Positions 26,011 to 35,871 of a stretch of DNA of 64,000 nucleotides are shown piece after piece. Position numbers and translations under genes: made by a program. The notes under the pieces are model-generated. The model saw only the letters and a program-made list of their open reading frames with translations, had not been told where the DNA came from and did not search any database. Source of the DNA: Anaerococcus ihuae. GTDB taxonomy: Bacteria > Bacillota > Clostridia > Tissierellales > Peptoniphilaceae. The stretch lies in assembly GCF_928368155.1 (NCBI RefSeq), contig NZ_CAKMRU010000001.1, positions 440,001 to 504,000 on the forward strand, given 5' to 3'. Positions within the stretch are counted from its first letter, which is position 1; each line of letters starts with the position of its first letter.

Positions 26011-26487
26011 ATGGAAAAAGATATTTGTATTCAAGATACCTATGGGGAAAGATTTCAGTATTGTTGGGGTTGTGGTCCCAAAAATGATATGGGACTTCAT
26101 TTAAAATCATATCCAAGTAAAGACGAGAAAAGTGTAATTGCGAAAATTATTCCAGATAAAATGTATACAGGAGGAGTTCCTCAAAATTTGTTTGGTGGCA
26201 TGATTGCAATGATTTTTGATTGTCATGGAACAGCATCAGCAGCATACTTTGCTCATATCGATAAAGGACTGGAATTTGATGAGAATACGATAATAGGAAG
26301 ATTTATAACAGCAAGACTTGAAGTTGATTTTAAAAAGCCAACTCCAATGAATGAAGAAATTATAGTATCATCAAAATTAATTGAGCTAGGTGAAAGAAAA
26401 GCAATAATTGAAATGGAAATGACAGCAAAAGGAGAGGTTCGTGCAAAAGCAAAAATGATTGCTGTTAAAGTAAAGGATAATATGTAA
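26011..26487 (+). CDS. PaaI-like acyl-CoA thioesterase (paralogue 2)
   Basis: 158 residues with the same layout as the 22694 gene: YCWGCGPKNDMGLHLKSYP, GGMIAMIFDCHGTASAAYFAH and EVDFKKPTPMNEE. Here the start is clean (TAGGAGAAAT then ATG). The central DNA (about 26190-26340) is almost identical to the paralogue while both ends differ more, which suggests gene conversion or a recent partial duplication. Hot-dog thioesterases of this type cleave acyl-CoA; the substrate is unknown. Confidence 0.88.
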   Translation: MEKDICIQDTYGERFQYCWGCGPKNDMGLHLKSYPSKDEKSVIAKIIPDKMYTGGVPQNLFGGMIAMIFDCHGTASAAYFAHIDKGLEFDENTIIGRFITARLEVDFKKPTPMNEEIIVSSKLIELGERKAIIEMEMTAKGEVRAKAKMIAVKVKDNM

Positions 26488-26556
26488 ATTTAATTATTTT
26501 TAAATAAATCACCAATATTAAAAAATATTTTTAAAAACTAAAGATTAAAATTGTGG

Positions 26557-26624
26557 TATAATTTTACCATGGTTTGAAACGCACCCACTCACAAAGGCTA
26601 TTTGTGGTGGGTGTTTTATTTTTA
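26557..26624 (+). promoter_or_regulatory. Terminator-type leader before the MATE gene; candidate guanidine-IV (mepA) riboswitch
   Basis: TATAAT at 26557-26562 is a -10 box; transcription would start near 26569. The short leader reads ACCATGGTTTGAAACG and then a 13-bp hairpin with one bulge (CACCCACTCACAAA against TTTGTGGTGGGTG, 26582-26613, loop GGCTA), followed by TTTTATTTTT. This is an intrinsic terminator inside a leader only about 70 bases long, directly before a MATE exporter, which is the setting of the mepA-motif guanidine-IV riboswitch. The class call is tentative; the terminator is clear. Confidence 0.55.
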
Positions 26625-26637
26625 GATTGGAGATTTT

Positions 26638-27951
26638 ATGGAAGAAAAAAATCTTTTTAGAGATTTTAGCAAATATGTGTTTTTAAATATTTTGGGACAA
26701 ATTGCTTTTTCTTGCTATACACTTATGGATACATATTTTGTATCTGTTAAACTTGGAGCAGATGGACTTGCTGCTTTAAATATTGCTTTTCCCATTTTTT
26801 GTTTATTAAATGGACTTGGTTTAATGTATGGAATAGGTGGGGGAATAAAATATGCAATTTGTAAAAGCAGAAATTCAGAAAAAAGAGCAAATAGAATTTT
26901 CACATCTGCTTTTTTATTAGCATTAGTTACAGGAATAATATTTTTTATAATTGGTCTTTTATTTTCAGAAAAATTAGTTGTATTTTTGGGATCCGATAAA
27001 AGTATTTTTGATATTACAAATACTTACCTTAAAGTAATGCTATTGTTTGCACCAGCTTTTTTATTAAATAATATTATGCAGGCATTTGTGAGAAATGATA
27101 AAAATCCTAGACTTTCTATGATAGCTATGATTAGTGGAAGTATTTCAAATGTAATATTAGATTACATTTTTATTTTTCCCATTGATATGGGAATATTTGG
27201 AGCTATATTTGCAACTGGACTTGCACCAATTATAAGCTTGCTTACAATTTTGCCTTATATTTTGAAAAGAAAAAACGGATTTCATCTAACAAAAATAAAA
27301 TTAGATTTAGAAAGTATTTTAGAAATTATATCAAAAGGATTTACAGCTTTTATAACAGAAGCTACATCAGGGACTGTTATGCTTGTATTTAATTTATTAA
27401 TTTTAGGAATTTCTGGAAATTTAGGAGTTGCAGCCTTTGGAATAGTTTCAGTGATCTCGCTTGTTGTGATTGCAATATATACTGGTTTATCTCAAGGTAT
27501 TCAACCAATAATCAGCCACTATTATGGAAAAAAAGATAAAGAGACACTTGAAAAAATTTTAAAATATGGCTTGTTAACACAAATATTTTTATCCTTAATA
27601 ATTTACTTAACCATATATTTTGGACGAGATTTGTTTACATCTTTTTATAATGAAGAAGGGAATATAATCTTACAAAGATATGCAAGCAAGGGCCTGGTTT
27701 TATATTTTTTAGCATGTCCTTTCATAGGAATAAATATTGTGACATCAACATTTTTCGCATCAACAGAAAAGGTAAAACTTTCTCAGATTATTTCCTTATC
27801 AAGAGGTTTTATAATTTTAGTACCTCTAGCATTTTTAATGGCAAAAAATTTCAAATTAAATGGAGTTTGGCTTTCATATCCATTCTCAGAAATTTTGGTA
27901 AGCTTAATTAGTATATTTTTGATATGGAAAAATTTAATTAAGAGCAAATAA
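26638..27951 (+). CDS. MATE family efflux transporter
   Basis: 437 residues with twelve membrane helices in two related halves. The N-terminal YTLMDTYFVSVKLGADGLAALNIAFP and the mirrored ITEATSGTVMLVFNLLILGISGNLGVAAFGI segment are typical of the MATE family (MepA/DinF branch). These proteins export cations, drugs or guanidinium using Na+ or H+. TTGGAG precedes the ATG. The preceding leader hairpin implies regulated transcription elongation. Confidence 0.9.
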   Translation: MEEKNLFRDFSKYVFLNILGQIAFSCYTLMDTYFVSVKLGADGLAALNIAFPIFCLLNGLGLMYGIGGGIKYAICKSRNSEKRANRIFTSAFLLALVTGIIFFIIGLLFSEKLVVFLGSDKSIFDITNTYLKVMLLFAPAFLLNNIMQAFVRNDKNPRLSMIAMISGSISNVILDYIFIFPIDMGIFGAIFATGLAPIISLLTILPYILKRKNGFHLTKIKLDLESILEIISKGFTAFITEATSGTVMLVFNLLILGISGNLGVAAFGIVSVISLVVIAIYTGLSQGIQPIISHYYGKKDKETLEKILKYGLLTQIFLSLIIYLTIYFGRDLFTSFYNEEGNIILQRYASKGLVLYFLACPFIGINIVTSTFFASTEKVKLSQIISLSRGFIILVPLAFLMAKNFKLNGVWLSYPFSEILVSLISIFLIWKNLIKSK

Positions 27952-28050
27952 AATTTTAAAAAAATTTCTAAAATATATAAAAATCTATTTAAGTTTATTT
28001 TTCATAGTGATATAATCATGATATAGATAATTATTATCAAGGAGTAAGCT

Positions 28051-28746
28051 ATGATTTATATTGAAAATTTAAAAAAATCTTATGGTATTGGTAAAGAAAA
28101 AATAAACGCTCTAAATGGGATTGATTTAAAGCTAGAAAGTGGAAAAATATTGTGTTTGCTTGGACCATCTGGTTCAGGAAAATCTACACTATTAAATATT
28201 TTAGGTGGTATTGAAACAATTGATCAAGGACTTGTTAAGGTTTTTGAAAATGATTTGAATAAAATGAATAAAAAAGATTTGGAAAATTATAGGAGAGAGA
28301 ATCTAGGTTTTGTTTTCCAATTTTATAATCTTATAAGCGACTTAAATGTAAAAGAAAATATAGAAGTTGGGGCTTATTTATCTGATAATCCTATTGATAT
28401 AGATGAATTAATAAAAAATTTATCTCTTGACGATCAAATATATAAATTTCCAAATGAAATTTCTGGAGGTCAAGCCCAAAGAACTTCTATAGCAAGAGCA
28501 ATAATTAAAAGACCAAAACTTTTGATATGTGATGAGCCTACAGGAGCTTTAGACTATGAAAGTGCCAAGGATGTATTAATTTTAATTGAAAAGCTAAATA
28601 AAATTTATAATTCAACTGTAATTATAGCTACACACAATGTTCAGATTTCAAAAATGTGTGATTACATTATGAATATTCACAATGGTTTAGTTAGAAGTTT
28701 TGAAGAAAATAAGGAAAAAATTCCTGCAAGGAGCGTGACTTGGTGA
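28051..28746 (+). CDS. ABC transporter ATPase (MacB/LolD type)
   Basis: 231 residues with Walker A GPSGSGKST, Q-loop FQFYNLISDLNV, signature ISGGQAQR, Walker B LLICDEPTGALD and the switch His in IATHNVQ. Just upstream, 28026-28038 is a perfect 13-base palindrome (GATAATTATTATC) between the -10-like TATAAT near 28011 and AAGGAG, a plausible repressor site. It overlaps the permease gene start. Same class as the 7570 ATPase but clearly diverged. Confidence 0.92.
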   Translation: MIYIENLKKSYGIGKEKINALNGIDLKLESGKILCLLGPSGSGKSTLLNILGGIETIDQGLVKVFENDLNKMNKKDLENYRRENLGFVFQFYNLISDLNVKENIEVGAYLSDNPIDIDELIKNLSLDDQIYKFPNEISGGQAQRTSIARAIIKRPKLLICDEPTGALDYESAKDVLILIEKLNKIYNSTVIIATHNVQISKMCDYIMNIHNGLVRSFEENKEKIPARSVTW

Positions 28747-30986
28747 TGAAAAATCCAATTAATAAGAGAATTTTTAGACAAGTTAGATTTTATCCATTTA
28801 GATTTTTTCCTATTTTTATTCTAATAGCTCTAGTAGTTACATTTTCAGCTTCATTTTATACTGCTCAAGATTCGGTAAAATTTGTATACTATAAAGAATT
28901 AAAGGATGGAAGGGTAGAAGATGGCCAATTTACTGCAATTAATAAATTAGATAAAAATACAGTGGACAATATTAAAAAGGACCATATAAAATTATATGAA
29001 AATTTTTCTATAGAATTGAATGAAAGTAAGGATAAGAAACTTAGAGGATTCATAAATAGAAATAAAATTAATATAGGTCAACTACACCAAGGCAGATTTC
29101 CAAAGACAAAAAATGAAATAGCTTTGTCAAATAATTATGCTAGAATCAATAATAAAAAATTAAATGATAAAATAAAATTAGAAGGAAAAACTTTCAAAAT
29201 AGTTGGGCTTGTTTCCCTTCCAGATTATTCATCACTCCTAAGAAATAGACAAGATTTAGTTATGGATACTGGATATTTTGGTGTATGTCTTTTTAATAAA
29301 GAAGGTTTTGATAGTTTTAGTGAAAAAACAAAAAAATATACTTATGCATATCATAATTTAGATAAAATTAATAAGAAAGATCAAAGAAATAAAATTAGAA
29401 AAATAGTTAATAAAATCAATAAAAAAAATTTCGTTATTGATTATGTGATAAGAGCAGATAATCACAATATTTCCTATATCATGGATGATATGGATGGAGA
29501 TGTTCCGACAATGACTAGTTTTATGATAGTTTTATTTTTTGCTCTAGCATTTGTAAGTGCTGTAGAAATGAAAAGTTTGATAGAAAAGGAAGCTTCACTA
29601 ATTGGAACACTACTTTCCTTGGGATATAAAAAAAGAGAAGTTTTTATAAATTATATGGTTATGCCTTTATTTATAACAGTAATTGGAGCTTTAGTGGGAA
29701 ATTTATTATCATATTTATTTGTTTATAAAAAATATGTAAACTTATATTATAATTCATTTGATTTGCCAAAATTTGAACTTAAACTCAGCCCAAGATCCTT
29801 TATTATTACAAGCCTTATACCAATACTAATCTATATATTAGTAAATTCGATTATAATTTCTAAAAGTTTGAATTATAAGCCCTTAGATTTTCTAAGGAAA
29901 AATTTAAAAAAAGAAAAGAAAAAAAATAAATTTAAACTAGAAAAATTTGATTTTATTAATAAATTTAGGATCAGGGTTTTATCAGCCAATAAACTTAATT
30001 TGATTGCCTTATTTTTCGGGATTTTCTTAGCAAATTTACTACTAGTAATCAGTTTATCAATTAGACCTGTTTTTACAAAATATACAGAGAACATGAAAGA
30101 ATCAATGAAATATGATTACACCTATTTTGTTAAGGGAGAAGATAAAAATATTAAAGAAGAGAAAGCTAGTATAATAGAAGCAGAATTAGTAGGTTTAAAT
30201 GATAAAAAAATTCAAGTTTATGGAATTGATAGAACATCAAAATATAAAATAAATTCTTATGATACTTTAAAAGATAATGAGGTAATTGTTTCACAGGGCT
30301 TTATTGATAAATATGGCTTAAAAGAAGGTGATGAATTTAAAATAAGAGAGCCTTATAAAAATAGAGAAAAAAAATTTAAAATTAAAGGGATAAACAAATC
30401 AATCAATCTTTTTAAAATTTTCATGAAAAGAAAATCTTTAAATAAAGTGATTGGTATGGATAAAGAATTTTTTAATACTTATATGGCGGATGAAAAATTA
30501 AAACTATCAAAAGAAATTGAAGTAAGTAAAATTGATAAAAAAGAAATTACAAAGTTTACGGAACATTTTTTGAATAATTTTGGTGTGTTTTTTGATACTA
30601 TGATTGTTATAGGAATATTTTTCTTTTTTATAATTACGGTACTTATTTCTAATGTTATAATAGAAAAGTCGAGAACAAATATTTCCTACATTAAAACATT
30701 TGGGTTCAAAAATAAAGAAATAACAAATATATATATAGATCCAATCTTTATTTTTGTAATAATTTTTCAAGTATTAATGATTCCACTAATAAATAAAATA
30801 GTACAATTTTTTATGTTCTTATCTATGTCAAAATTAGATGCCTATATTAAAGCTCAAATACCTATAAAAATTTATATCGTCGTGATAATAATTAGCATAT
30901 TGTTATTTACATTAGTTCAAATTATTCAAAAAATTAAACTATCAAAAATAAATATGGTAGAGGAATTAAAAGTTATTAATGGATAA
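28743..30986 (+). CDS. FtsX-like ABC transporter permease
   Basis: About 747 residues with an N-terminal helix, a large extracellular domain, three helices, then a second helix, extracellular domain and final three helices: the doubled FtsX layout. The start is ambiguous: TTG 28740, GTG 28743 and ATG 28746 are consecutive codons, and AAGGAG at 28728-28733 best suits GTG 28743. Overlap with the ATPase stop shows coupling. Substrate unknown; no two-component genes are adjacent, unlike the first pair. Confidence 0.86.
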   Translation: MMKNPINKRIFRQVRFYPFRFFPIFILIALVVTFSASFYTAQDSVKFVYYKELKDGRVEDGQFTAINKLDKNTVDNIKKDHIKLYENFSIELNESKDKKLRGFINRNKINIGQLHQGRFPKTKNEIALSNNYARINNKKLNDKIKLEGKTFKIVGLVSLPDYSSLLRNRQDLVMDTGYFGVCLFNKEGFDSFSEKTKKYTYAYHNLDKINKKDQRNKIRKIVNKINKKNFVIDYVIRADNHNISYIMDDMDGDVPTMTSFMIVLFFALAFVSAVEMKSLIEKEASLIGTLLSLGYKKREVFINYMVMPLFITVIGALVGNLLSYLFVYKKYVNLYYNSFDLPKFELKLSPRSFIITSLIPILIYILVNSIIISKSLNYKPLDFLRKNLKKEKKKNKFKLEKFDFINKFRIRVLSANKLNLIALFFGIFLANLLLVISLSIRPVFTKYTENMKESMKYDYTYFVKGEDKNIKEEKASIIEAELVGLNDKKIQVYGIDRTSKYKINSYDTLKDNEVIVSQGFIDKYGLKEGDEFKIREPYKNREKKFKIKGINKSINLFKIFMKRKSLNKVIGMDKEFFNTYMADEKLKLSKEIEVSKIDKKEITKFTEHFLNNFGVFFDTMIVIGIFFFFIITVLISNVIIEKSRTNISYIKTFGFKNKEITNIYIDPIFIFVIIFQVLMIPLINKIVQFFMFLSMSKLDAYIKAQIPIKIYIVVIIISILLFTLVQIIQKIKLSKINMVEELKVING

Positions 30987-31033
30987 GGTATATATTATTT
31001 GAAAAAAATTTTAGATAAGATTTAAAATCAGAA

Positions 31034-31069
31034 AAATCACCTGGATTTAATATTCAGAGTGATTTTTTT
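31034..31069 (+). terminator. Intrinsic terminator of the second ABC pair
   Basis: AAATCAC (31034-31040) pairs with GTGATTT (31059-31065), with extra GGA/TTC pairing inside, followed by a T-run. Confidence 0.75.
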
Positions 31070-31117
31070 AAAGTCGCACTTTAATAAGATAATAAAATAA
31101 ATCAATTGAGTTTGAAA

Positions 31118-31146
31118 TTGACAAATAATATTTAATATTGTAGAAT
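31118..31146 (+). promoter_or_regulatory. Promoter of the nhaC-like gene
   Basis: -35 TTGACA at 31118-31123, 17-base spacer, -10 TAGAAT at 31141-31146. Confidence 0.8.
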
Positions 31147-31206
31147 AAACTTATATTAAAAATTAACATTTAATTTTAATTAGATAACAAGAAAAAGGAG
31201 AATAAT

Positions 31207-32760
31207 ATGGAAAAGAAAAAATCGGTTCGATTACCTAGCTTTTTTGAAGCAATTTTACCAATTATTACCATGGTTTCATTGATGATTTATGTTTTTGTTT
31301 TTGCAAAAGAAAAAGTTGATGGGAAAATGGAAGCAATTTATGACGGAGCTCATATGCCGCTTATTTGTGGAATTGTTGTAGCGTGTATTGTAGGAAAACT
31401 TTGTGGTCATTCTTTTAAAGATATGCTAGCAGGAATGATTGATAGGATTAATACAACTTTGGACGCAATTTTAATTTTACTTACTGTAGGTTTATTGATT
31501 TCTTCATTTATGATGAGTGGAACAATTCCAGCTTTAATTTATTATGGATTAGAATTATTAAATCCAAAATTATTTTTGCCGATTGGTTGTATAATTACTG
31601 GTATTGTTGGGCTTGCTTGTGGTTCATCTTGGACTGCAACTGCAACGATTGGTATTGCATTTATGACAATTGGACAAGGACTAGGAATTAATCCTGCGAT
31701 AACTGCTGGAATGGTAATTTCTGGAGCCTATATTGGAGATAAATTTTCTCCCTTGTCTGATACAACAAATCCTGCAGCTGGAGTTTCAAAAACAGGTTTA
31801 TTTGATCACGTAACAGCAATGATTTCTACAACTGGTCCTGTATTTTTAATTTCATTGATTTTATACACAATTTTGGGACTTAGGGCAAATGTTGTAAATT
31901 ATGACCCTACAATTGCTGAAGGAATAAAAACTTCCCTTGCAAGTAATTTTAATTTAAATCCTTTGGTTTTACTTCCAATACTTATTATTGTTTTAGTCTG
32001 TGTATTAAGAATTGAAGGTCTTGCTGGAGTAATGATTTCTGTTCTTGTTGGAATTATTTTTTCACAAATATTTCAAGAAACAAAATCCTTGGCTGAAATT
32101 TTTGAGATTTTACACTACGGACCGGAGATAGAAACTGGAAATACTTTTGTTGATGCAGCCCTTGCAAAGGGGGGGATGGGCAATCAAATGTGGACTGTGA
32201 ATTTAATTTTACTTGCAGTATCTTTTGGTGGAGCTTTGGAAAAATCTGGAGTTGTTGAAAAATTATTTGCTCACTTAAAAGAAAAAATAAATTCGGTGGG
32301 TGGACTTGTTTTCACAACAATGGCAACTTCAATTTTCTGCGATGCTACCATGTGTGATCAATTTTTAGGAATTGGTGTTCCAGCTCCTTTATATGAAGAT
32401 AAATATGACGAGATGGGTCTTTCAAGAAATTTCCTATCAAGAACTTTGGAAGATGCAGGAACCTTGTGGGCAGTAATGTTTCCGTGGACAGCTTGTGGGG
32501 CATATCAAATGAAAACTTTAGGAGTAAATCCACTTTATTATTTCCCATTTGCTTTTGTAAACTTATTAAGCCCTATTTATGCTCTTATAACAGCATATTT
32601 AAAAAGAAATATATTTTGGGCAGATGGATCTTACACAAATGTTTTTGGAAAAACAAAGATGAAAAAGAAAGCACGTGCTCCAAAAGATGTTCAAGAATAT
32701 GCAATTAGTCAATTAAATAAATTAAGAAAAGAAGGAAAGGCTCCTGAAATTTCACTTTAA
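31207..32760 (+). CDS. nhaC: NhaC family Na+/H+ antiporter
   Basis: 517 residues with about eleven membrane helices. Family blocks include GLACGSSWTATATIGIAFMTIGQGLGINPAITAGMVISGAYIGDKFSPLSDTTNPAAG and the late AGTLWAVMFPWTACGAYQ region. NhaC proteins exchange Na+ for H+, and several members carry malate/lactate or amino acids. AAAAAGGAG precedes the ATG. It is monocistronic between its own promoter and a bidirectional terminator. Confidence 0.9.
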   Translation: MEKKKSVRLPSFFEAILPIITMVSLMIYVFVFAKEKVDGKMEAIYDGAHMPLICGIVVACIVGKLCGHSFKDMLAGMIDRINTTLDAILILLTVGLLISSFMMSGTIPALIYYGLELLNPKLFLPIGCIITGIVGLACGSSWTATATIGIAFMTIGQGLGINPAITAGMVISGAYIGDKFSPLSDTTNPAAGVSKTGLFDHVTAMISTTGPVFLISLILYTILGLRANVVNYDPTIAEGIKTSLASNFNLNPLVLLPILIIVLVCVLRIEGLAGVMISVLVGIIFSQIFQETKSLAEIFEILHYGPEIETGNTFVDAALAKGGMGNQMWTVNLILLAVSFGGALEKSGVVEKLFAHLKEKINSVGGLVFTTMATSIFCDATMCDQFLGIGVPAPLYEDKYDEMGLSRNFLSRTLEDAGTLWAVMFPWTACGAYQMKTLGVNPLYYFPFAFVNLLSPIYALITAYLKRNIFWADGSYTNVFGKTKMKKKARAPKDVQEYAISQLNKLRKEGKAPEISL

Positions 32761-32793
32761 ATCCTCCATTTAAATAAGCTTTTCTTTCAAAAA

Positions 32794-32825
32794 AATAATG
32801 CTATACAAAAAAGTATAGCATTATT
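32794..32825. terminator. Bidirectional terminator between convergent transporter genes
   Basis: AATAATGCTATAC (32794-32806) and GTATAGCATTATT (32813-32825) form a perfect 13-bp stem with A-rich and T-rich flanks on both strands. Confidence 0.9.
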
Positions 32826-32827
32826 TT

Positions 32828-34018
32828 TTATTCTTTAATTTTTTTAGCTTCCTTTGGAACTCTATCAAAAATTCCTGTAACCATAAGGGCGATTGCTCCA
32901 TCACCTGTTACGTTACAAGCTGTTCCAAATGAATCTTGAAGGGCAAATATAGAAAGCATTAAAGCTGTTCCTGTATCATTAAATCCTAAAACAGAAATAA
33001 TTAATCCTAAACTTGCAACTACTGTTCCTCCTGGAACCCCAGGGGCAGCTATTGCAAAAATTCCAAGAAGGGCAATAAATACAATCATATTTGCAGTTGT
33101 TGGCAATTGTCCTGTTAGAATTTGTGAAACTGTCATTACAAAAAATACTTCTGTTAAAACGGACCCACATAGATGTGTATTAGAACATAGTGGAATTACA
33201 AAATCTCTTATTTTTGGATCTAAAGTTTTTGATTTTCTAGCACATTTTAATGCAACTGAAAGGGTTGCTGCTGAAGACATTGTTCCTAAAGCTGTAAGGT
33301 AAGCTGGTAAATAATGACCAAAAACTTCTTTTGGATTTGTTTTTGAAAAAATTCCTCCCAAAGTGTACAAGAGTGTCATCCAAATAAAGTGTCCAACAAT
33401 AACAATTAAAATTATTTTCAAAAATACTGGTAATTCTTGTAAAACTACTCCTTCGTAGGCTAAAACTGCAAAAGTTGAAGCAATATAAAAAGGAAGCATG
33501 TTTATTACAATCACATCTACAATTTTTAAAACAATATTATTAAGTTCTAATAATAAATTTTCCCAAGTTTGAGATTTGGTAAGAATAACTGCTATACCAA
33601 AAATAATTGATGTTACAAGTGCAGTCATAACTGGCATTATTGGATCTATTGATAATTTAAAAATAGATTCAGGGATTTCTTTTGCACCTGCAACATTTGA
33701 TGCTATGTTTAGATGAGGAATTATAGCTTTTCCTGCTAAAAAGCTAAAAGTTCCAGCACCTATTGATGATAAGTAACAAATCAAAAGTGTTACTGTAAGA
33801 ATTTTTCCTGCATTTTCTTTAAGAGAAACAATTGCAGGAGTAACAAAACCAAGAATAATTAAAGGAACAATATAACCAATCATATCGCCAAGAATGGTTT
33901 TTATCGAACTAACTACCAAAATCGCAGGTTCATTTGCAATTTGCCCAATAAAAATACCGACAATAATTCCCATCACTAGTTTAAAAACTAATGAGTTGAA
34001 AAAGCTTCTCTTTTTCAT
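32828..34018 (-). CDS. Dicarboxylate/amino acid:cation symporter (DAACS family)
   Basis: 396 residues, GltP/DctA/SstT-like. Eight membrane helices with the re-entrant loops: GTMSSAATLSVALKCARKS (serine-rich HP1), PGVPGGTVVASLGL (HP2) and the transmembrane 8 block DSFGTACNVTGDGAIALMVTGIFDR. The family takes up glutamate, aspartate, serine or C4-dicarboxylates with Na+ or H+. AGAGGT stands before the ATG. Shares the terminator with the convergent NhaC gene. Confidence 0.9.
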   Translation of the reverse strand: MKKRSFFNSLVFKLVMGIIVGIFIGQIANEPAILVVSSIKTILGDMIGYIVPLIILGFVTPAIVSLKENAGKILTVTLLICYLSSIGAGTFSFLAGKAIIPHLNIASNVAGAKEIPESIFKLSIDPIMPVMTALVTSIIFGIAVILTKSQTWENLLLELNNIVLKIVDVIVINMLPFYIASTFAVLAYEGVVLQELPVFLKIILIVIVGHFIWMTLLYTLGGIFSKTNPKEVFGHYLPAYLTALGTMSSAATLSVALKCARKSKTLDPKIRDFVIPLCSNTHLCGSVLTEVFFVMTVSQILTGQLPTTANMIVFIALLGIFAIAAPGVPGGTVVASLGLIISVLGFNDTGTALMLSIFALQDSFGTACNVTGDGAIALMVTGIFDRVPKEAKKIKE

Positions 34019-34110
34019 TTTTTATACCTCTTTCATTCATTTTAATAATATTCTACATTAATTCAACAAAATTACAATACTATAATAGTCTTTTATTGTA
34101 ATAAATTATA

Positions 34111-35871
34111 TTAATCATAAAGTTTTGCTTGGCTTAAATACATTTTTTTATAAAGTCCATCATCTTTCATCAGCTTTTCATGATTCCCATTTTCTGTAAT
34201 TTTTTTATTATCACAAACAATAATCCTATCGGCATATTTTGTTGATGAAAGCCTGTGAGAAATAAAAAGTGAAGTTTGTCCTTTTGAAATATCCAGCATT
34301 TTTTCAAAAATTTCTTGTTCACTTCTCGGATCAAGAGCACTTGTTGGCTCATCCATTATAAAAAATTTTCCTTCATGTACCATTGACCTTGATAGGGCTA
34401 GTTTTTGTCCAATTCCACCAGAAGGTTCGACAGAATTTTTTGAAAAAAGGAAAGTTAAGAATGTATCTTCTTTATTTACAAGCCCATCTATCCAAGATTT
34501 CAAATTTAAAAGATAAAAAGATTCATCCATTTTTTCTCTTTGATAATTTGTAATTTCACCCAACAAATTTGCTGAAATATTTTCAGAAATTCTAAAAGGA
34601 AATAATCTAAAATCTTGAAAAGTTGGGGAGAGGATTTTATAATATGTTTTTGTATCTATATCATTTATATTAATCCCATTCAAATAAATATTTCCGCTTG
34701 TAGGCTTATAAAATTTGCACAAAAGTTTTACAATTGTAGATTTTCCAGCACCATTTTTCCCCACAAGAGCTACAGTTTCTCCATTTTTTATTTCAAAAGA
34801 GCAATTTTCCAAAATATTTTCCTTAGATTTTGGATATTTAAAGCATACATTATCAAATTTAATAGTAATTTTTTCTGTATTTATTTTTTTGATTTTTCCA
34901 TCATCAAAATTTTCTTCTTCTTGATTTAAAAAATCAAATAAGCTTTGAAGTTGAGCATTAAAGGCAATTACTTGGGCATAATTTTTTTGTATTTCCTTGC
35001 TTGCATTTATTAAACTTATTAATGAGTTAAAATATAAAGTAAAATCAGCAAGGCTTATGGCTTTTTCTATAAGCTTTACTACAAGAAAAAACAAAGATCC
35101 AAGTATAGAAAAATTAGAAAATACATTCATAAGCCCAACATAAATTCCATTTTTTGTATAATATGCGCTGGAATTTTTGACCAATTTTTGATGAAAAATT
35201 TCAGATTTTTTTAAAATAAAATCTTCTCCATTATAAATTTTTATATCTTTAAAATACCTGTGATCTTGAGAAAAATTTACAAAAAATCTGTAAGCTCTTA
35301 GAACAGGTATATCATTTTTTTGATAATCTAATTCATTTTTCTTTATTAATTCTACAATTTTTTTATTTAAAAGTATTAATATAAGTACTACAAGTACAAC
35401 AAAAACCGTTAATTTCATTAGAATTATTAAAGAAAAGATTCCAGTTATAGCAAGGTTTAAAGATAGTGTAAAGGTGTCAACTACCTTATAAATTTCAAAA
35501 ATTGCATGATGAGATTTTTCCATTTCATCTTGAATTTTTTTACTATCAGATTTTTCTATTGGTAGCTTAATTGCTTTTTCACTTAACTTAAAAGTGTAAA
35601 TTTCAATAAATGACTCAAAAGCTTCAGTAATTAAATTTGCATTTAACCTGTTGATTAATCCCCTAATCAAATCAAAAATCAAAACTAAAAAAGCGATTAT
35701 AAAAATTATTTTTAATCTTTTTTGTCCGTATATTTCATCAATTATTAATTTTGGTGCAATAATAGAAAAAAGAGGAAGTATTCCCATAAGAAGAGAAAAA
35801 ATTACAAATTTTTTGATGAAATTTTCGTGTATTTCATTTATTTTTTTTAATAATTTTAAAATATTTTTCAT
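34111..35871 (-). CDS. ABC exporter half-transporter (permease-ATPase fusion), second subunit
   Basis: 586 residues with an N-terminal six-helix exporter domain and a C-terminal ATPase: Walker A VGKNGAGKST, the Q-loop, a variant signature PSGGIGQKLALSRS and Walker B FFIMDEPTSALDP with SHRLSSTKYADRI. The variant signature suggests an asymmetric heterodimer with the neighbouring subunit. AAGGAGAAAGT precedes the ATG, whose four bases overlap the stop of the upstream gene (ATGA). Confidence 0.92.
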   Translation of the reverse strand: MKNILKLLKKINEIHENFIKKFVIFSLLMGILPLFSIIAPKLIIDEIYGQKRLKIIFIIAFLVLIFDLIRGLINRLNANLITEAFESFIEIYTFKLSEKAIKLPIEKSDSKKIQDEMEKSHHAIFEIYKVVDTFTLSLNLAITGIFSLIILMKLTVFVVLVVLILILLNKKIVELIKKNELDYQKNDIPVLRAYRFFVNFSQDHRYFKDIKIYNGEDFILKKSEIFHQKLVKNSSAYYTKNGIYVGLMNVFSNFSILGSLFFLVVKLIEKAISLADFTLYFNSLISLINASKEIQKNYAQVIAFNAQLQSLFDFLNQEEENFDDGKIKKINTEKITIKFDNVCFKYPKSKENILENCSFEIKNGETVALVGKNGAGKSTIVKLLCKFYKPTSGNIYLNGININDIDTKTYYKILSPTFQDFRLFPFRISENISANLLGEITNYQREKMDESFYLLNLKSWIDGLVNKEDTFLTFLFSKNSVEPSGGIGQKLALSRSMVHEGKFFIMDEPTSALDPRSEQEIFEKMLDISKGQTSLFISHRLSSTKYADRIIVCDNKKITENGNHEKLMKDDGLYKKMYLSQAKLYD

